A DNA stretch of 64,000 nt, taken from NCBI GenBank assembly GCA_000231825.2, contig JH720306.1, positions 1,276,199-1,340,198 on the forward strand, written 5' to 3'. The stretch's first letter is position 1. Every line of letters begins with the position of its first letter. This document shows, piece by piece, positions 41,176 through 55,600 of this stretch. Below the pieces are notes generated by a model. It was not told where the DNA came from. It made no database searches and saw only the letters and a list, made by a program, of their open reading frames with translations. This DNA is from Tetrahymena elliotti 4EA. Taxonomy: Eukaryota; Ciliophora; Oligohymenophorea; Hymenostomatida; Tetrahymenidae. Both the position numbers and the translations under genes were made by a program.

Positions 41176-42881
41176 TTATGTGCTTAAAATATAAATATTT
41201 AAGTAAACGAAAAAACTAATTGTATTCTATCTATACTTTACTATTTTTATTTAAATTAATACTTATTAATTTACTAATATTATCAGTCTAAAGAAACTAA
41301 TTTAAGAAGCATTATTATTTAATCATTGAGTTAATTGTTAATTTAGCCTAATTTCAATAAATATATAATTTCAAAGATGCATCTGTCTTTAATCAATCAC
41401 ATTTTTATATTTTTTTGAATCTTTTTTATTTTTTAATAAGAATAATTTATAATAAATAAACACAAATTATATTTGTTAAATATAACTAACTATTTAATTC
41501 TTTCTAAATAACATGTTAACAACCATCTAAATCTAATTAATTTACAGTTAAAATATTTTAACTGATATTTCTGAAGACAAGTTAATTCTTTGTAGTTTTA
41601 TTTTAATATTTAACTAGTGCTAAATTAATTCTTTTTCATCTATTCATCCCTATAAAAATGATCTTTTTAGTTTAAAAATAGCTTCATCTTTTTTATACCT
41701 TTTTTATTGAACATATGATATATTTAAGAATGTCTTTGAAGAAATTTTTAATCTAAAATTAATTAAATATCAACAACAACTTTCACGATCTTTTAAAATT
41801 TACAGAATTAATAAAGAATTATAGATAAATCTATTCTAAAATTATGTTTTTTAATATTGTAAATTATTTTCTTATACTTTCTTCATAATTCTATTTTAAT
41901 TTAATAATTTATTTTACCTCTATCATTGCGAGCTTTAAGATATCTTTTTATTTAAAAATTTTCATTAAAAAAGAATTTAAAAATATTAAGGCTAGTATTT
42001 AATAATTTAAAATATTTATTTTTCTATCTAAATAAATTAATATAAATTTAAAAAATTTTTAAAGCTAAACTTGTGTTTGAAATTTTGATTCTAAACCCTT
42101 TACAGTTTGATATAAACTTTTATGTAAATTATCAATGATTTAATATTTTTATTATTCTAATTTTTTAGATATTTTGTAATTTAACTTTAGATATTATTTA
42201 TTTTCCGTATTCCTATCTATTTTTAAGGAAAAGAAATGATTTATTGTCAATTAATTTGAGATAATAACGATTTTAAAAATATTCATTCAAGTTTCTACTT
42301 TTTTTAATTTCAGAAAGATAAAAAATGAAACTATTTTTATTTTTTTGAATTGATGAAGTATTTTTAGATAAAATTATTTTCAGATCATTTATTAAAATAA
42401 GAATAAAAAATTTTTTAAAGAACTAATGACTTATTTATTATTTTAATTTGAGCAAAAAAATGTTAAAAGTGTATTTAGCATAGATTTATTCATAAATAAA
42501 ATATTCGTAATTAAAATGTTTGGATGTTTCTTGCTAGAAAATATCACATAATTAAATATGTAAATAAATAATATCAAATTGAGATAGAATTTAATTATTA
42601 AATCAATTATTTACATGAATAATTTTAATTATGATTTTTTAATTTAGGGATTAATATTTTTTCCAATAAGAATTAAATATCCATAAGATATTCATGATAA
42701 AAGCCTTGAAAATGTAAATGAATTATTGATTAGCCTATAGATTTATCTTGAAATTCTAATAAAAAATTTATACAATTAATATTTGCCACTAATAACTGAA
42801 TTGATATTAAATAAAAAATTGCTTTACGATTTTTACAATATTTTGATATATTTTAACTTTGTAACTCTAACAGAAATAAAT
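41176..42881. other. 1.7 kb spacer between divergent genes
   Basis: Holds the promoters of the USP gene (minus) and the membrane-protein gene (plus). AT homopolymers only. Confidence 0.6.
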
Positions 42882-44195
42882 ATGACAATAGTCAAAAATT
42901 AATCAGATTTGGTCCTAAATAATCTAATTTTATATAGCTAAGAAATATTTAGTTTTCATTAGAAGGATGGAGCAGCATAAGTTACTAAGATAAACTATAA
43001 GAATTTGAATTACTTTTTTACAAATATTGTAGTATTCAGAACAATATCTCTCTGGAAAGGATTGTTTATAACATTTATTATGAATCTATTAGCTACAATT
43101 ATCATTTACTTAGCTTCAAGCAGATAATTCTTATTAGGATTTTATTATCTGCCAATAGGATTTGTTGCCACTTTTCTATGGGGTAAAATTAAAAAAAGCT
43201 AGATTTAAATCAAGTAATAATTATGCATAAACACTATCTCGTTCTTAATTTTTGGTAGTATATTTTTCTGTATTTATTTCATCATATACCATCCAATCAT
43301 TCACTAACAATTTGAAGAGGCAGATGAATGCGCTATTGAATACTAAACTTAAGTAGAGTTAGGAGAAAATTAAAATGAATTGTACAGTATTCTTACAATT
43401 TCATTTATAGATAGTGAAGGGGAATCTTAAATTGGTTGTGGTTGTATTTCATCCAGAAGTAGTGCTTCTATTCTTTCGAATTCCCCTTTTCCTTATGTTT
43501 ACTTAGAAAAAAGCTAAAGAATATCTACTTTTAACATAGATTCACCACTATATGAAGCTTCTGAAAGGAAACTACCTTCATGGTTGTGTTCTGGAGACTT
43601 AAATTCTATAATTGCAGAATAAGCTTAAATTAGCAATGGAAGCTTAACAAAAACCAAATTAAAGTAATGCTATTATAATAATTACTTCGAATTTGATTAT
43701 CCATCAAATTAAAAGCTAGGCAAAGATTTTTGTTTACAATAGAAGAATTTTTTATAGGTTACATTCCAAGAAAGACCTTATTATGATACTGTTTTCTTAC
43801 ATCTAATTACAGCTATTATCTACTAATGCTTTTGGAGCTACAGTTTCATATGGCCATCAATCATGATTACATTTTTAATTTCGAGGTTTCTTAGAAAAAG
43901 AAAAGAATAAAAGGCTTTATAATAATAAGCAAAAATACAAAGATCTCAAATTATTCCAGATAACAGTATATCAATAAATTAAGGATAAAATATTGCAGAT
44001 AATTCTAAAAATATTTCTTTAAAAGATTAAAATTTTGTATAACCCTCTATCTCTAATTTTGATAACAGCTATTTAGATTAATATTCCCCTACAAAAGTTT
44101 TGAAAGATAAATCAAAAACCCAAAATAAAGTTGCAAATTTTAAAGAATTTGTCTCTTTTTAACGTCAAAAAAAAAACTAATAGCAAACTAACTGA
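42882..44195 (+). CDS. Multi-pass membrane protein with Cys-rich loop, function unknown
   Basis: Single-exon gene of 437 residues; family not recognised. An N-terminal hydrophilic part of about 50 residues precedes three hydrophobic segments (about 58-78, 82-101 and 113-138). A large loop (about 140-300) follows, then one more long hydrophobic segment (about 305-340), then a basic R-K-R-K-E stretch and a Q/N/S-rich tail of about 95 residues. The loop carries at least six cysteines (E-C-A, G-C-G-C, L-C-S-G, Q-C-Y and F-C-L), so it probably faces the lumen or outside and is disulfide-linked. The basic tail would then be cytosolic. This four-helix, big-loop design is seen in ciliate-specific membrane proteins, but no function follows from it. 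It lies 985 bp upstream of the second histidine kinase on the same strand. Confidence 0.83.
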
Positions 44196-45180
44196 CTGTC
44201 AACAATAATAAATGTATTTTTAATTAAATCATTTTAACTATTTAATTTATCTTTAGTTAGATCTGTGTATTTCTTATATTTCTAAAAACACCCATAATAA
44301 TATTAAAATTTCTTAATTTTCATTCAATTTGGTCTAAATATTCTATTATTATTGATATTATTTATCAAATCTAAAATATTTTTTTACAATCTTTTTATCA
44401 AATTTTTAATTTTGTTAATTAATTAATAAATGATTAATTGATTTAAGTTGATGTTAATTTATTAAATAAGTGATTCACTATTTATGCTTGTTAATTTTTT
44501 GAATCACAAAAATAAAATATATAAATATGATAATAATAATTAATTTAACAGATATTTTGGATATAATATTTAATTTTTATCATAAAATTAATTTATTTCA
44601 TGGACTAAATATTTAAATCTAAGTTTATTTTTTTTAATTTGAGAAAAATAATTTAACAGAGATTTTTGATTCAACATTTATTATGCTAAAAATTATTTGT
44701 TTAAATGATTAAATTTTTTAAATCATAGTTTATTATTTTAAAATTACAAAGTCAATCAATCTTTAGCCTCAAAAAAAATAAATTATCTTTTTTTATGATT
44801 TATTTTTTAATTTTTAAAAAATAATATTAACAAAAAAATATTTTATCAGATAATTTTGCTTAAATTATTTTTAGAAATCTTCCATGTATGTGAAAATTAA
44901 TTTGAGATTTTACAATGTTTTAAATTAAAAGATGCTCTTAAAATATCATTTTTTAAAAAAAATATTTTTTCATAATAAATTGAAAATTTAGATTTTAGAA
45001 AAGAAAGTTATACTAATCAATTAATATAATTTTATAAGCCTTTTAAACTTAGTTGGGGTAATCACTCTAAATTTTATGATTAATATCCTTTTAGATTGTT
45101 CTTAATAATAAAAATTGTTTATTTGAGTTGTTAATAGTTAATTTTTATCTAAAACTTTAATTTAAGTGAGTAGAATAAAA
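44196..45180. other. AT-rich spacer
   Basis: Upstream of the second histidine kinase; no gene or repeat seen. Confidence 0.6.
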
Positions 45181-48100
45181 ATGATCAAATAAATCAACTA
45201 ATCGCTAAATTAATTTGTTGTGAAAATACTTAAAAATCAAAAGGTAAAATTCTATATAAAAGTAACTATATCTTTAGCAGGACTCATTTATAGGTTAACT
45301 TCTGAAATAGCTAAATTTTTTAATATGGAAAGCAGCAATCAAAATAAGCAAGCAAACGAATTAGTTGTTTAGAACCCATAAATAATTTTGATAAGCATTG
45401 CTACACTGATAAATCTATTATATTTAATTATGTGGAATTATCTTAAAATGTAATTCACTAAGATTAGAATAGCTTTCTCTATATCTGCTGTAGTAATTTT
45501 AGAAGCTTTTTTAGTAGATTAATCATAAAATAAACCATTTGAACTTATTATTATACAATATATGTAAGTATAAATGGCTGACCTAGTGCAAAGTAGTTTT
45601 AATCTGTACTATTTTTATTTTTATTCAATGGTAATACCATATAGCATAGTTAGAATAAGCCTAGATAGTAATCAATCATATAATTTAGCATAAGTTTGTT
45701 TTATTTAGATCTCATTATTCTTTATTCCATTTATAGTAGAACTATAAAGAATTAAGAATCAAGACAATCAAAAAAGTCGAAATTCTAAGCAAGAAGCTGG
45801 AAATTAGAATAATAAGATTAGTGTGCATGGTTATATTCAACAAGATACGCTTTTTCCAAAATAAATATCTAAAGATAATTCTTTATGTAATTAGCTTGAT
45901 AGAAAAGAAAGTAATTTTAAGCGAAATGGCTTCTAATTTCAAAAATAATTAAAGTAGAACCAGACTGAATATTTTTTAAGAGAAATGCTAGAAAATTTAT
46001 CAAGCGGAGTAGCTTTAGTATAAAACGACTTAAAATTAATTAAATCAAATAAAACTTTTAGGTCTTTTTTCTCTAAAAGCTTTGAAAAATTTAATTTAGA
46101 AGAAAACCTAATGAATTATTAATTTAATTGTAATAGTAATCTTGATAAATAAAATAAAACAATCGATGAATAGAATGTTACAAGCAATTATTAATTACAA
46201 AAACAATATAAAAGTTATGATGATTTACCCATGGTAAGCTAAGACACGAAAAACCATTTTTAGTCTTGTCAACAAAGCAATAATCTATCAAATTAAAAAC
46301 AAAACTAAATTATGTCTCATAAAACTAATTTCTCAATAAAAGAGTTTAAGCAGTTAAAGACTAAAAATTTATAAGAGCAGGACAGTTAATAAGAGGCACT
46401 AAATAAAATTTTAAATTATTCAAATTTTTTTTATACACCTAAAACAAATGCCAATTTTGAGGTCAGTTAGCATTTAGAAGATTTTTCCAAATAAGAGTTG
46501 CTCTAAATTAATTAAAAAATTGGAGTGCCAAACCCAGATTAAAGAGAAAAAATAATGAAATGGAAAAAATAGCAAATATAGTTAGATGAAGAGTTGAGTA
46601 ATCTATTAAATAGTGATAACTTTTCCATTAATTAAGTGATAAAAAAGTTATTTTAAAACTCAATTAATTCTTTTAGAATGCTTAAAAGTGAGTTTACAAT
46701 TGATAATAACTCAAAAGTGGGGAAAAAATTTCAAAAAAATCTGAATTCTAAATCAAAATTCTGCTTTTAAGAAAATAATCAAAATGAAAAAAAGAAAAAC
46801 CTTTTTTAAATAGTGAATAATAATACTTTAATTTTAAGAGGTAAAACTTAGAGTGGAGAGACTCTTTTTAAATTTACAATTTTCAGTTTGCAGGAAGAAA
46901 ATAGTAAGCAATAAAAGCCTTACTTAAGATTTATATAAGACATATTTGAAAAGAATGAAAATTTCTAAATTGATTTAAAAGAATAAATAATTATGATAGA
47001 ATTGATCGATATTGATAATTTTGTTAAATAAAGGGATATCAGTCATATTAAATCGTTTAAAAAAAAAATGTTGGCTTCTCTTTCTCATGAATTAAGAACT
47101 CCACTAAACTGTAGCATGCAATTAATAGAAACACTTTATCACTCAGGATTACTGGAGAATGAAGATAGAGACTTGTTTTTAGCTCCAGCAATTTAATCAA
47201 ACCAACTGTTGTTACATATTATAAATGACATTTTAGATTATTGCTAAATTAATAATGGTGATTTAAAACTTACATTTGAAGAATTCGAATTTAGAAAAGC
47301 AGTTTATGAATGCATTTAATTATTTGCATTATAGAGCTCTCAAAAAAATATACCTATTGAGCTCAATATTGACTCACAATTACCTCTTTATATTAGGTCA
47401 GATATGAATAGATTTAAATAAGTTTTTTTGAATTTACTCAGCAATGCAGTTAAGTTTACCTTCTAAGGAAAAATAACTGTAAAAATCGAATATTGCTAGC
47501 TTTAAGAATAATCTATTGAAAATGTTGTTAAAATATCTATTCAAGATACAGGTTGTGGTATGACTCCTGAAAAAGCTAAACATATTTTTGAAGGGTTTAA
47601 CTGCAATAATTTGTTACAGAACAATTCATTTTATGCAAATTCTAAAAATAACTCATAGATAATATAAGAGTAAAACTATGAAGATACAAACATTTACAAT
47701 GAAAATACAAACTAAATAGGAGTTGGATTAGGACTTAGCATTTCATAGAACTTAGCTAAGGGACTCGGTTCTAACAGAGGCATAGAATTTTAAAGCTAGA
47801 TTAACGTAGGATCTACATTTACATTCTATGTAACTGATAGGAAAAAATAAGTACCAGGTGCTAAATTAAATATTAGATCGTTTCATAATGTTTAGTTTGT
47901 TAAATGGTAAAGTCTTGAATCAAGCTCAAATCGTTAAATTGGCACATCAATGATTTTAGCAGATAAATCCAAGCATGCATAAATGTGTCATAAAAGCAAT
48001 AGATATTCATAGTTTTAATTAGATAATAGTAGCCAGAGAAAGGTAAGTATTTAAATCAGTCATTTTTCATAAAGTAATTAATCTGATAAAGCAAAAACTT

Positions 48101-49473
48101 CAAATTAACTCTCAAAATCATCTCTAGTGTGCTCTGAAGGAAATATAGATATAAATTAAGATAGCAACTAGAGAAAGAAAAGCAAATTGTAAGATGTTAG
48201 AAATGAAAAAGTTTAACTTTAGTCACTAAGGAAATGGTAGTAGGATCTAGATATGTAAATGTATATAAGTTACAGTGATTTACCAAGAAATTTCTAAGAT
48301 TTTGTTGGCATTTAAAATAGCTGCGTTGTTGAAGAAACAAACAGCAGTGTTGGCTCTTAAAGTGAGGTAATTCAAGGAAGAAAATTTGTTAAAAATTTTG
48401 AAATTCAAGCAAGTGGAATCTATCTTGGGTAAGGTAATTAAATATTTTAGAAACCAATAAAATAGCTAAACAACTTATCGATTTTAGAGTAAGATTCTAA
48501 AAAGTAATGGAAAATAGATTCAAAATCAGCTAATTAGATGCTTTAGATTTTTAATTTTAATGATTAAATAAAATTGAGCACAATAAAATATAATTAAAGC
48601 TCCAAAAGTATTCCTTGTCAGAGCTGCTCAGATTTAGAATTTCAGCAATCACCTCTAAAATATAACCAAGCTGCATATATTTATTCATAAAATCAAATCA
48701 ATTAAGAAAATAAAAAAACTTCCCAAGTAGAAATATCTAAAAAAAATGTAAATTGTTTAGATAAATTTACTTATAATTAAAATATCAATTTTGGGTCAAC
48801 TGATAGTATTAAATAAAGTGTATTCATATATGAAGACCATTTTGACAAAAAATCAAACTCTCTAATTAGTATTAGTTTAAATAGTTAAGATCTTAACAGT
48901 CCATAAAAAATTTAGAATAAAAATGAATGCGACAATAAAAAATTGAATTAAAATAAAAAGACATTTATATTTCAAAATATTATAAGTTAGAATTTAAATC
49001 AAGAAACTCAGATATATTAAAATAATATTGATATCATAAAGCAGAAAGTCAATGAAACATATAAATGTGATTTTTCAAATGTACTTTTGGTAGATGATAA
49101 TGACTTTAATTTATATGCCCTTGAAATTCGCTTGAAACCATATGATATTAAGGTAGATAAAGTTAATAATGGTTTTTTAGCACTTAATAAAGTGCAAACA
49201 AGATTTTATTCTAATTCATGTTGTCAGAAATACTAATTGATATTTATGGACATAGATATGCCAATTAAAAATGGATATGAAACAGCTTAAGATATAAATT
49301 CATTTTTCAATTCTATAAACATGAAAAATCTATCTCCCATTTCAGCTTGCACAGCTTTCATTTAAGAAGAAGAATAAAAGTAAGCTTATTTATCTGGAAT
49401 GTAGTTTTACATAACAAAGCCTGTTAATACTTAAAAACTGGAAGAAGTTCTACTAAAAGTGTATCAAATATGA
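45181..49473 (+). CDS. Large intronless hybrid histidine kinase
   Basis: Single exon of 4293 bp, 1430 residues. Transmembrane segments occupy about residues 25-190. A long Q/N/K-rich cytosolic part follows, with a possible degenerate PAS fold near 255-290 (L-S-S-G-V-A-L-V). The kinase core is canonical: H636 in S-H-E-L-R-T-P-L-N, N755 in L-S-N-A-V-K-F, G1 box D-T-G-C-G-M, and G2 box G-V-G-L-G-L-S-I-S. The receiver domain at about 1300-1420 has V-D-D, phospho-acceptor D1357 in F-M-D-I-D-M-P, a T in C-T-A, and K in T-K-P-V. Between ATPase and receiver is a linker of roughly 410 residues of low complexity, far longer than usual. It has H-E at the phospho-acceptor, unlike its neighbour at 32525. 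Both kinases are on the plus strand, but little sequence is shared outside the motifs. Confidence 0.95.
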
Positions 49474-50000
49474 TATCATTTTAATCAATAATAAATTTCT
49501 TAATCAATTATTCTAAAAACTCTAAATTTTCAAAATAAATCAGAATAAAAAATGAAAAGATTCTACAAACATTTTGTAAAAATAAATAATTTAGTATTTA
49601 AACATTTTGCTTGCTGTAAATAATTGTATTCACAAAATAAATTTACATTTCTTCTTCAACAATTTTTTGTAAATTTAATCAATTTTTTATTTGACTATAA
49701 AAAATAAAATTTACTTGTATTATTTCTATAAAAGCATATTAAATCTAGTTTTTAAGTTTAAAAACTATAATTAAGTAACTGTTAACATATAAAATTAAAT
49801 GTTATTTATTTCTCAAATAATTAATTAAATAGATATTTACGTTGTTTTTAATAATTCAATTATTTTTATTAAAATTTAGTCCAAAAACTAAAACATAAAA
49901 AATGAATTTTTTTAGACCCTTCTTTAAGAAAATATGGAAAATATAAATTTTTGAATAAATAAAATCTTTTTTTTGCAAATAATGATCACAAAAATAAATT
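49474..50000. other. AT-rich spacer
   Basis: Between the histidine kinase and a small hypothetical gene; nothing recognised. Confidence 0.6.
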
Positions 50001-50300
50001 ATGTCGTCTTATAAAAAACCTCTAAATCAAACTGATATTGATGAGTGTCACAGAGATAGGATTAAATTATTTTAAAACTTAAAATAAGAAATGAAGCAAT
50101 ACTATTTTAAAAGAACTGATGTTAGAAGTGGAGTCTTTATATCTCCTGACAAACATAATCCAATAGTTTTAATTAAAAGAATAAAATTTACTTTAATATG
50201 TAATAATAATGCTATAAAAAGGCTGACTTGTAAAACTTAAATTACTGTTTTTTAAAAAAAGATGAAAATTAACAGTAATAAAATGATAAAAAATATATGA
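50001..50300 (+). CDS. Small basic hypothetical protein
   Basis: Single open frame of 99 residues, ATG to TGA, starting M-S-S-Y-K-K-P-L. The first 60 residues look like real protein (D-I-D-E-C-H-R-D-R, then V-R-S-G-V-F-I-S-P-D-K). The rest is Lys/Ile/Asn-rich and could be an unspliced intron or read-through; GTTTTAATT at about 50166 could be a donor. The 3' end is 85 bp from the convergent Old Yellow Enzyme gene. No family recognised. Confidence 0.45.
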
Positions 50301-50385
50301 AATTATTTTTATTTCTTTGAGAAAAAATGGAATTTAACTTTTTTTTTATTTCAATTTAAATATTCAAATTAATTAATTCATTTAT

Positions 50386-51567
50386 TCATTTTTATACTTC
50401 ACTATAAGGTAAATAATCAGTGTATCCTTTTGCTCCACCAGAAAGCCACGTGTTCATATCTGAATTTTTATTTATTTCATAATTATTTTATACTCTTATA
50501 GGTAAATCTGGGTTATTAATAGATAAGGTACCAAAAGAAGCAGCATGACAAATATTTTAAGAAATAAGTTCTTTAGCTTCTTACAAGCTTACCCCATCGT
50601 TACAAACAATATTACCTTAGTAGAACTTTCTTAAATCTCTGAAATAATCTGGGATAAGTTCTTTAGGGAGCTTTCTGGAAGGTTCATTATTTGAGTTAGC
50701 TGTTTCATAGGCACTATCTCTCTTTAATTCAACAAAAGATAATTATCTTTTATCAAGTTCTTATAAAAGATATCTCATAAGCTCTAGAGGATTTGAATCA
50801 TACATATCGTTAAAGCGATCTGTAGGTGATAATCTTATTGCTACTCTACCAGCTGTAAAAACCTCAATGAACTAATCAATGACTTCAAGTAAGAATCTGC
50901 ATCTGTTTTCTATTGAACCTCCATATTCATCTGTTCTTTTATTGCTTTCATCTCTTAGGAATTAGTCTACTAAATATCCATTTGCAGCATGAAGCTAGAT
51001 AAAATCAAAACCTGCTCCCTTCGACAGCTCTGCACTTTTTCTAAATTGCTATACTATTTCTTTTATTTCATTAATTGTTAACTCTTTAGGTACTTTGTAT
51101 TCTTCATTAAATACATAATCCTTTCCTCTGATAGCTATAGGGCTTGGAGCTACTGGAGTTTATCCATTTATTTAACTTGAAACGCATGCTCTTCCACAAT
51201 GGAAAACCTAAATACCTATTAAACCTCCTTATTCATGGGTTTTTTAGACAACTTTTTTCCATCCCTCCATTTATTCTCGATTATAGATGTTTCCTGCACC
51301 TAAATATAATTTAAATTCATATTAACTTAATAGATACAATAATAATTTACCTGGAAAGCAATTAGAAATAGGAGAAATAGAACTTGATTCAGTAATTATT
51401 AATCCATAAGAAGATCTCATAGAATAATATTGTGCCATTAAATCATTAGGCACTCCAGATAATTCAGCCCTCATTCTAGTTAAAGGAGCTACAATAAACC
51501 TATTTTTTAGCTTTAGCTACCCAAAATCGATTGGCTTAAGAAGTAATGAAAAATCTTCCTGATCCAT
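50386..51567 (-). CDS. Old Yellow Enzyme family FMN oxidoreductase
   Basis: Two exons, complement of 50386-51299 and 51351-51567 (51 bp intron, phase 1); 376 residues, normal for the family. It is a TIM-barrel FMN enzyme that uses NAD(P)H to reduce activated C=C bonds of enones and related electrophiles. Motifs in order: N-R-F-I-V-A-P-L-T-R near the start; F-H-C-G-R (family Q-x-x-H-x-G-R); A-P-S-P-I; L-H-A-A-N-G-Y-L-V-D-Q-F, with the substrate-binding His and Asn and the proton-donor Tyr; R-T-D-E-Y-G-G-S-I-E-N-R; I-R-L-S-P; and near the end F-G-T-L-S-I-N-N-P-D-L, the FMN-phosphate motif. The last motif has T where most members have R/K plus P. Relatives include plant OPR and yeast OYE. The natural substrate cannot be told from sequence. 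The start is the only ATG before the conserved N-terminus. Confidence 0.95.
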
Positions 51568-52670
51568 TTCAAAATTTTGCAATATCTGATATTTCGGGAG
51601 TTTATGAGTTTATTATATAAATATTATTATTTCTAAAAAATCTTAGATACTTTTTAAATTTAATTGCTTATTCTAAAAAGTTAAGCAATAAATAGATTTG
51701 TGTTAAAAAAAAACACAGTAAATTTAAAAAAGATATTACATTACACAATACATTTACTTATGATGTAATACTAAAAAGAATTGGCAAATCTATTAATGAG
51801 TCGAAGTATTTATTTCCCTCATATCACTCATTCATTTTTTAATTACAGGTTAGTTCGATTCATTTTTACTTTCTATTATTGATTTTTAGACGGATGTTTA
51901 GAAGAATATAACATAATTTTTTGAACAAATTAATATTTTTAAAATTCATCTTAAGAGTCAGTAATCACCATTAGATGTGAAATTCTAGGAATAGAAAGTA
52001 TCTAATCCATGATAATGTTTACACATAAATTTAGAAATATTTATATTTTCTTCAAAGCAGTATTTAGCCAAGAAAAGAGAAATACAAAAGAAATAAACAA
52101 AATCTTATCTGCCTATATATATCTAATATCATAAATGTAAATACCATAAAAATTGTAAAAAATTATTAAGTAATTTTTGTCATTTGTTAAGTAAATATTT
52201 TTGAATCCTAAAACCTACTATTTTTAAGTTTGAACAATTTTGATTGAATTATTTAATTTAAACTTTAATTTCAGAAAAACTTCATGGCTAATTTTTATTT
52301 CCATTTTTAGAATTAACAAAAATAATATAAAGATTATTAAAATGTAATAGCAAATAGGTAAAGTGGCCTATATAAAAACTTAAATTTTTTGATTCTTATA
52401 AATGTTTATTTTTTATTTCTTTTTTTTAGTTTAATTTATTGATTTTTTTATATAAAAGAGACTTAATTTCTTTTAAAAATTGAACATTTTTTGTTTTGTT
52501 ATTTGATAATTTTTACTGAGAAAAGGAATTAGTTTTGATATGATTCTTTGCAAACGAATGAATTAATAATTGATTTGATTTTATATAACGATGAATATTA
52601 TAAAGATATTATTTAATTAAAATCAATTAAGTTTTGTTAAATAACAAATATTAAAAGTAATGTAAATTAT
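51568..52670. other. 1.1 kb AT-rich spacer
   Basis: 5' flank of the Old Yellow Enzyme gene and 3' flank of the cyclic-nucleotide-binding gene, both on the minus strand. No gene seen. Confidence 0.6.
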
Positions 52671-55600
52671 TCAAAATTAAATTGAATTTGAAACTTTGTG
52701 GTTAGTTGAGGGGTTTTCTTTAGATAGTTGAGGGATCTTTTTCAGAAGTTCTGAATGCTTGTTAAAATATTTGTGTAATTGTTAATGTTATTATATTAAC
52801 TAAAGATTTGAGTAGGGATTATTAATACCAGATTTTGATATATTTTAATTATTTGTGGCATGTTCTCTCATTTTTTGTTTTAAATTTTGTTATTTTGTAG
52901 TAGATGTTAGAGATCCTGAGTTGTTTGATGTAGGGAACCATATCTATTTTATATATTGCTAATGGTTTTCTATTTTTTAGATAACTTTTAAGCTACTAGT
53001 AGGCTATTGCTTTTCATTTAAATTAGAATTTTGAGTGGGATCTTGAGTAATCAAATCTTAACAACTGTTTATTTTTTATTCGCTTTTATTATAAATGCGA
53101 ATAGCAGAATATCTTTTTTGTTTTTGCAAATCTGTGATTGGTATATTGTTTTCGAAAAATATTAAGTGTTTCTATTATGGAATTAAATTATTGAATGCTG
53201 TGTTTGAGACAGTATTTTCTATTTTTTATTTCAAAAATTGTAACTTTTTTTGAGATTATTATGGAGGATTCTATAATTATGTTTGAATACCAAGCAATTA
53301 GTTAGATTACTATTTTAATAGTTGATCTTATTATCCAGTCTTTAAATTTAGCAAGAAAGGTTGTGATTAGCTCATTCTTGTTGATTTGAATTCTCTCACA
53401 TCATTTTATGGAGATAAAGGGGGAGATAATTAATCAACATGCGTCCTTACAGTTTGATTAGAAAATATTCCAACTGATGCCATGATCTACTCTTTATTTA
53501 AACTTTCACAACTTTTATTGTAGAATCTTTATCTTTTGAATACAGCTTTTTAATAGTTAGTTATTTGTTTACAACCTCTTGGTAGCTAAGAAGGAGACTA
53601 TGATGATGTTTGAACTCTCTCTTTAGTAACCCATTGTTTAACAGGAGAAGTTCCCTCTAATTTAGATTTAGTTTCTAGATCAATCATAGAACTATGAAAA
53701 CCATTTGAATAATTTTCATTTTTATCATTCCTCTTTTTAAAATAGTATTACTGGTCTTTATACTATTCAAATTTATATGGTAGATGTTCATTTCTCCTTC
53801 CTTTCATTGGAGAGAATGAAGAGTTGTAAATTATCTTTGAATTTATTACAGGCTAACTTCTTTATTTCATGATTTGATTAAATTCTAGCATAGATGGTTC
53901 TGTTTTTTTATTCACTGAACTTATTAATTGCTATTCCTGCTACTAAATCTCATTAGTATCTAAATCGATAGTTGCCTATCTTGCCATTCTATCTTATTCA
54001 GAGTTACTATTCTTGCCGAATTAATTTTCTAAATTTTCTATTTTGTCTTGAAGCTATTCTTGAGTCCTATGGGTTATTTACTTAATTTTTAAATTTAATT
54101 TCTTTCCTTTACTTGGTGAATTTTATTCTTCAAAGCTTGTTATATCTTCTTAAAATAAGTCCCTGTAAAAAGATGATTAACCTTACCCTTATATTTACTT
54201 ATTCAAAGGTTGTTAAATCAACAATTGATGCTGCTGCTTTATTTAGGGATTACTACTTTTTCTTGAATTGGCATTTGAAATTGATTTGCTTTAATCCTCA
54301 ATAGTTATCTTTAATGAATTTGTATCATCAGTAATTTCACAGAGACTGTCAACTTTTTTAACTAAATCAGCTTCAATATTTTCTTGTTATTCATTAAAAA
54401 GATGTATTTTAGGGGGTTCTTTGTTATAATTATTCAAATCTAATTCACATTCAACTTTTTTAGAATTATTGTTAATGATTGATGTTTTTTAAGATAAACA
54501 AGGCGATTTGGGTTAACTTTTGCTTCTAGACATTTATAAACTATTTGATAATATTGATTCCTATCTTTCCTCTTCAACATCTTCTTCAAAGTGTACTTAA
54601 ATATTATCTTAACTTTTACGAAGCTTGATTAAAGCTCTATGCTTTGTAGAATTTATTTGATCAGGTTGCTCTTAGTTGCTTTGCTAATCTTATTAATTTT
54701 TTATTTCATATTTATTATCTTTGTCAAAGTTTGGTTTATGAGATTATAGAATATTTTGAGAATAACTTAAAGAATTCTGTAGAATATAATTTTGTTGATT
54801 AATTAGTTACTATTATTCTTCTTGTTGCTTCTTTTACTTCATAATCTATTCATATTTTTATTTCAATAAAGGAGAACTTGACAGCATACTGTTGCTTCTT
54901 TCAAAGTTTTTAATTAAAAATGGCTGCTCTTCTGTAAGTTGTTATTCATTTTAATCTTATTGCTATGATAAATCTTACTAGTTATTTTATGATTGGATTT
55001 GTTATTATCCTTAAAATGAGCTTAATTTTTTAATTTAAGAACTGAAGGTATCTAAATGAGGAATTTGAAGCCCTTTGTAATTCCTACTTTAGCTAGTTAT
55101 CATTATATTTGGAGTAGAGTATTAAGTCGCTATTGGAGTATTTACTTATGACAACTATCTTCTTATTATAATAGGAGATGTACACTCATCCTCTATTATT
55201 CTTTTTTGAATTGGAGAAAGACCTCCCTCTAAGTTATTTGCTGTGCTTGAGATTAAAACAGTTTATGCCATTTTAGATTTACGTTTTATTTGGTTAGGAG
55301 GTACTTAAAGGAGATTCTTTTATTATTCCTCCTCTTGACTGGAATAACTGAAAAGATTTTTAAAAGTTTCGTTAATGCTTTTTTAACTAGCTATCTAATC
55401 TCTCCAGGGAGTTGGGGCATCAATAATAGAGGAACTCTTCTTCAAAGCCATTTCTTTCATTTACTATTATTCTATTTTATCTAACTCAATAATCATTTTT
55501 GTTTTATAAATTGTAGAACCAAGTTTGATCATAGAAGTTTTTTCCTCAATGGTAGTACTATTTAATACATTCTAATTAAGCTAACCTTAAACAATGCTAG

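Noticed and set aside
53413..53424. Five-G tract as a deletion-boundary candidate
   Set aside because: It lies inside coding exon 6 of the CNB gene and is explained by a run of Ser-Pro-Pro codons on the other strand.
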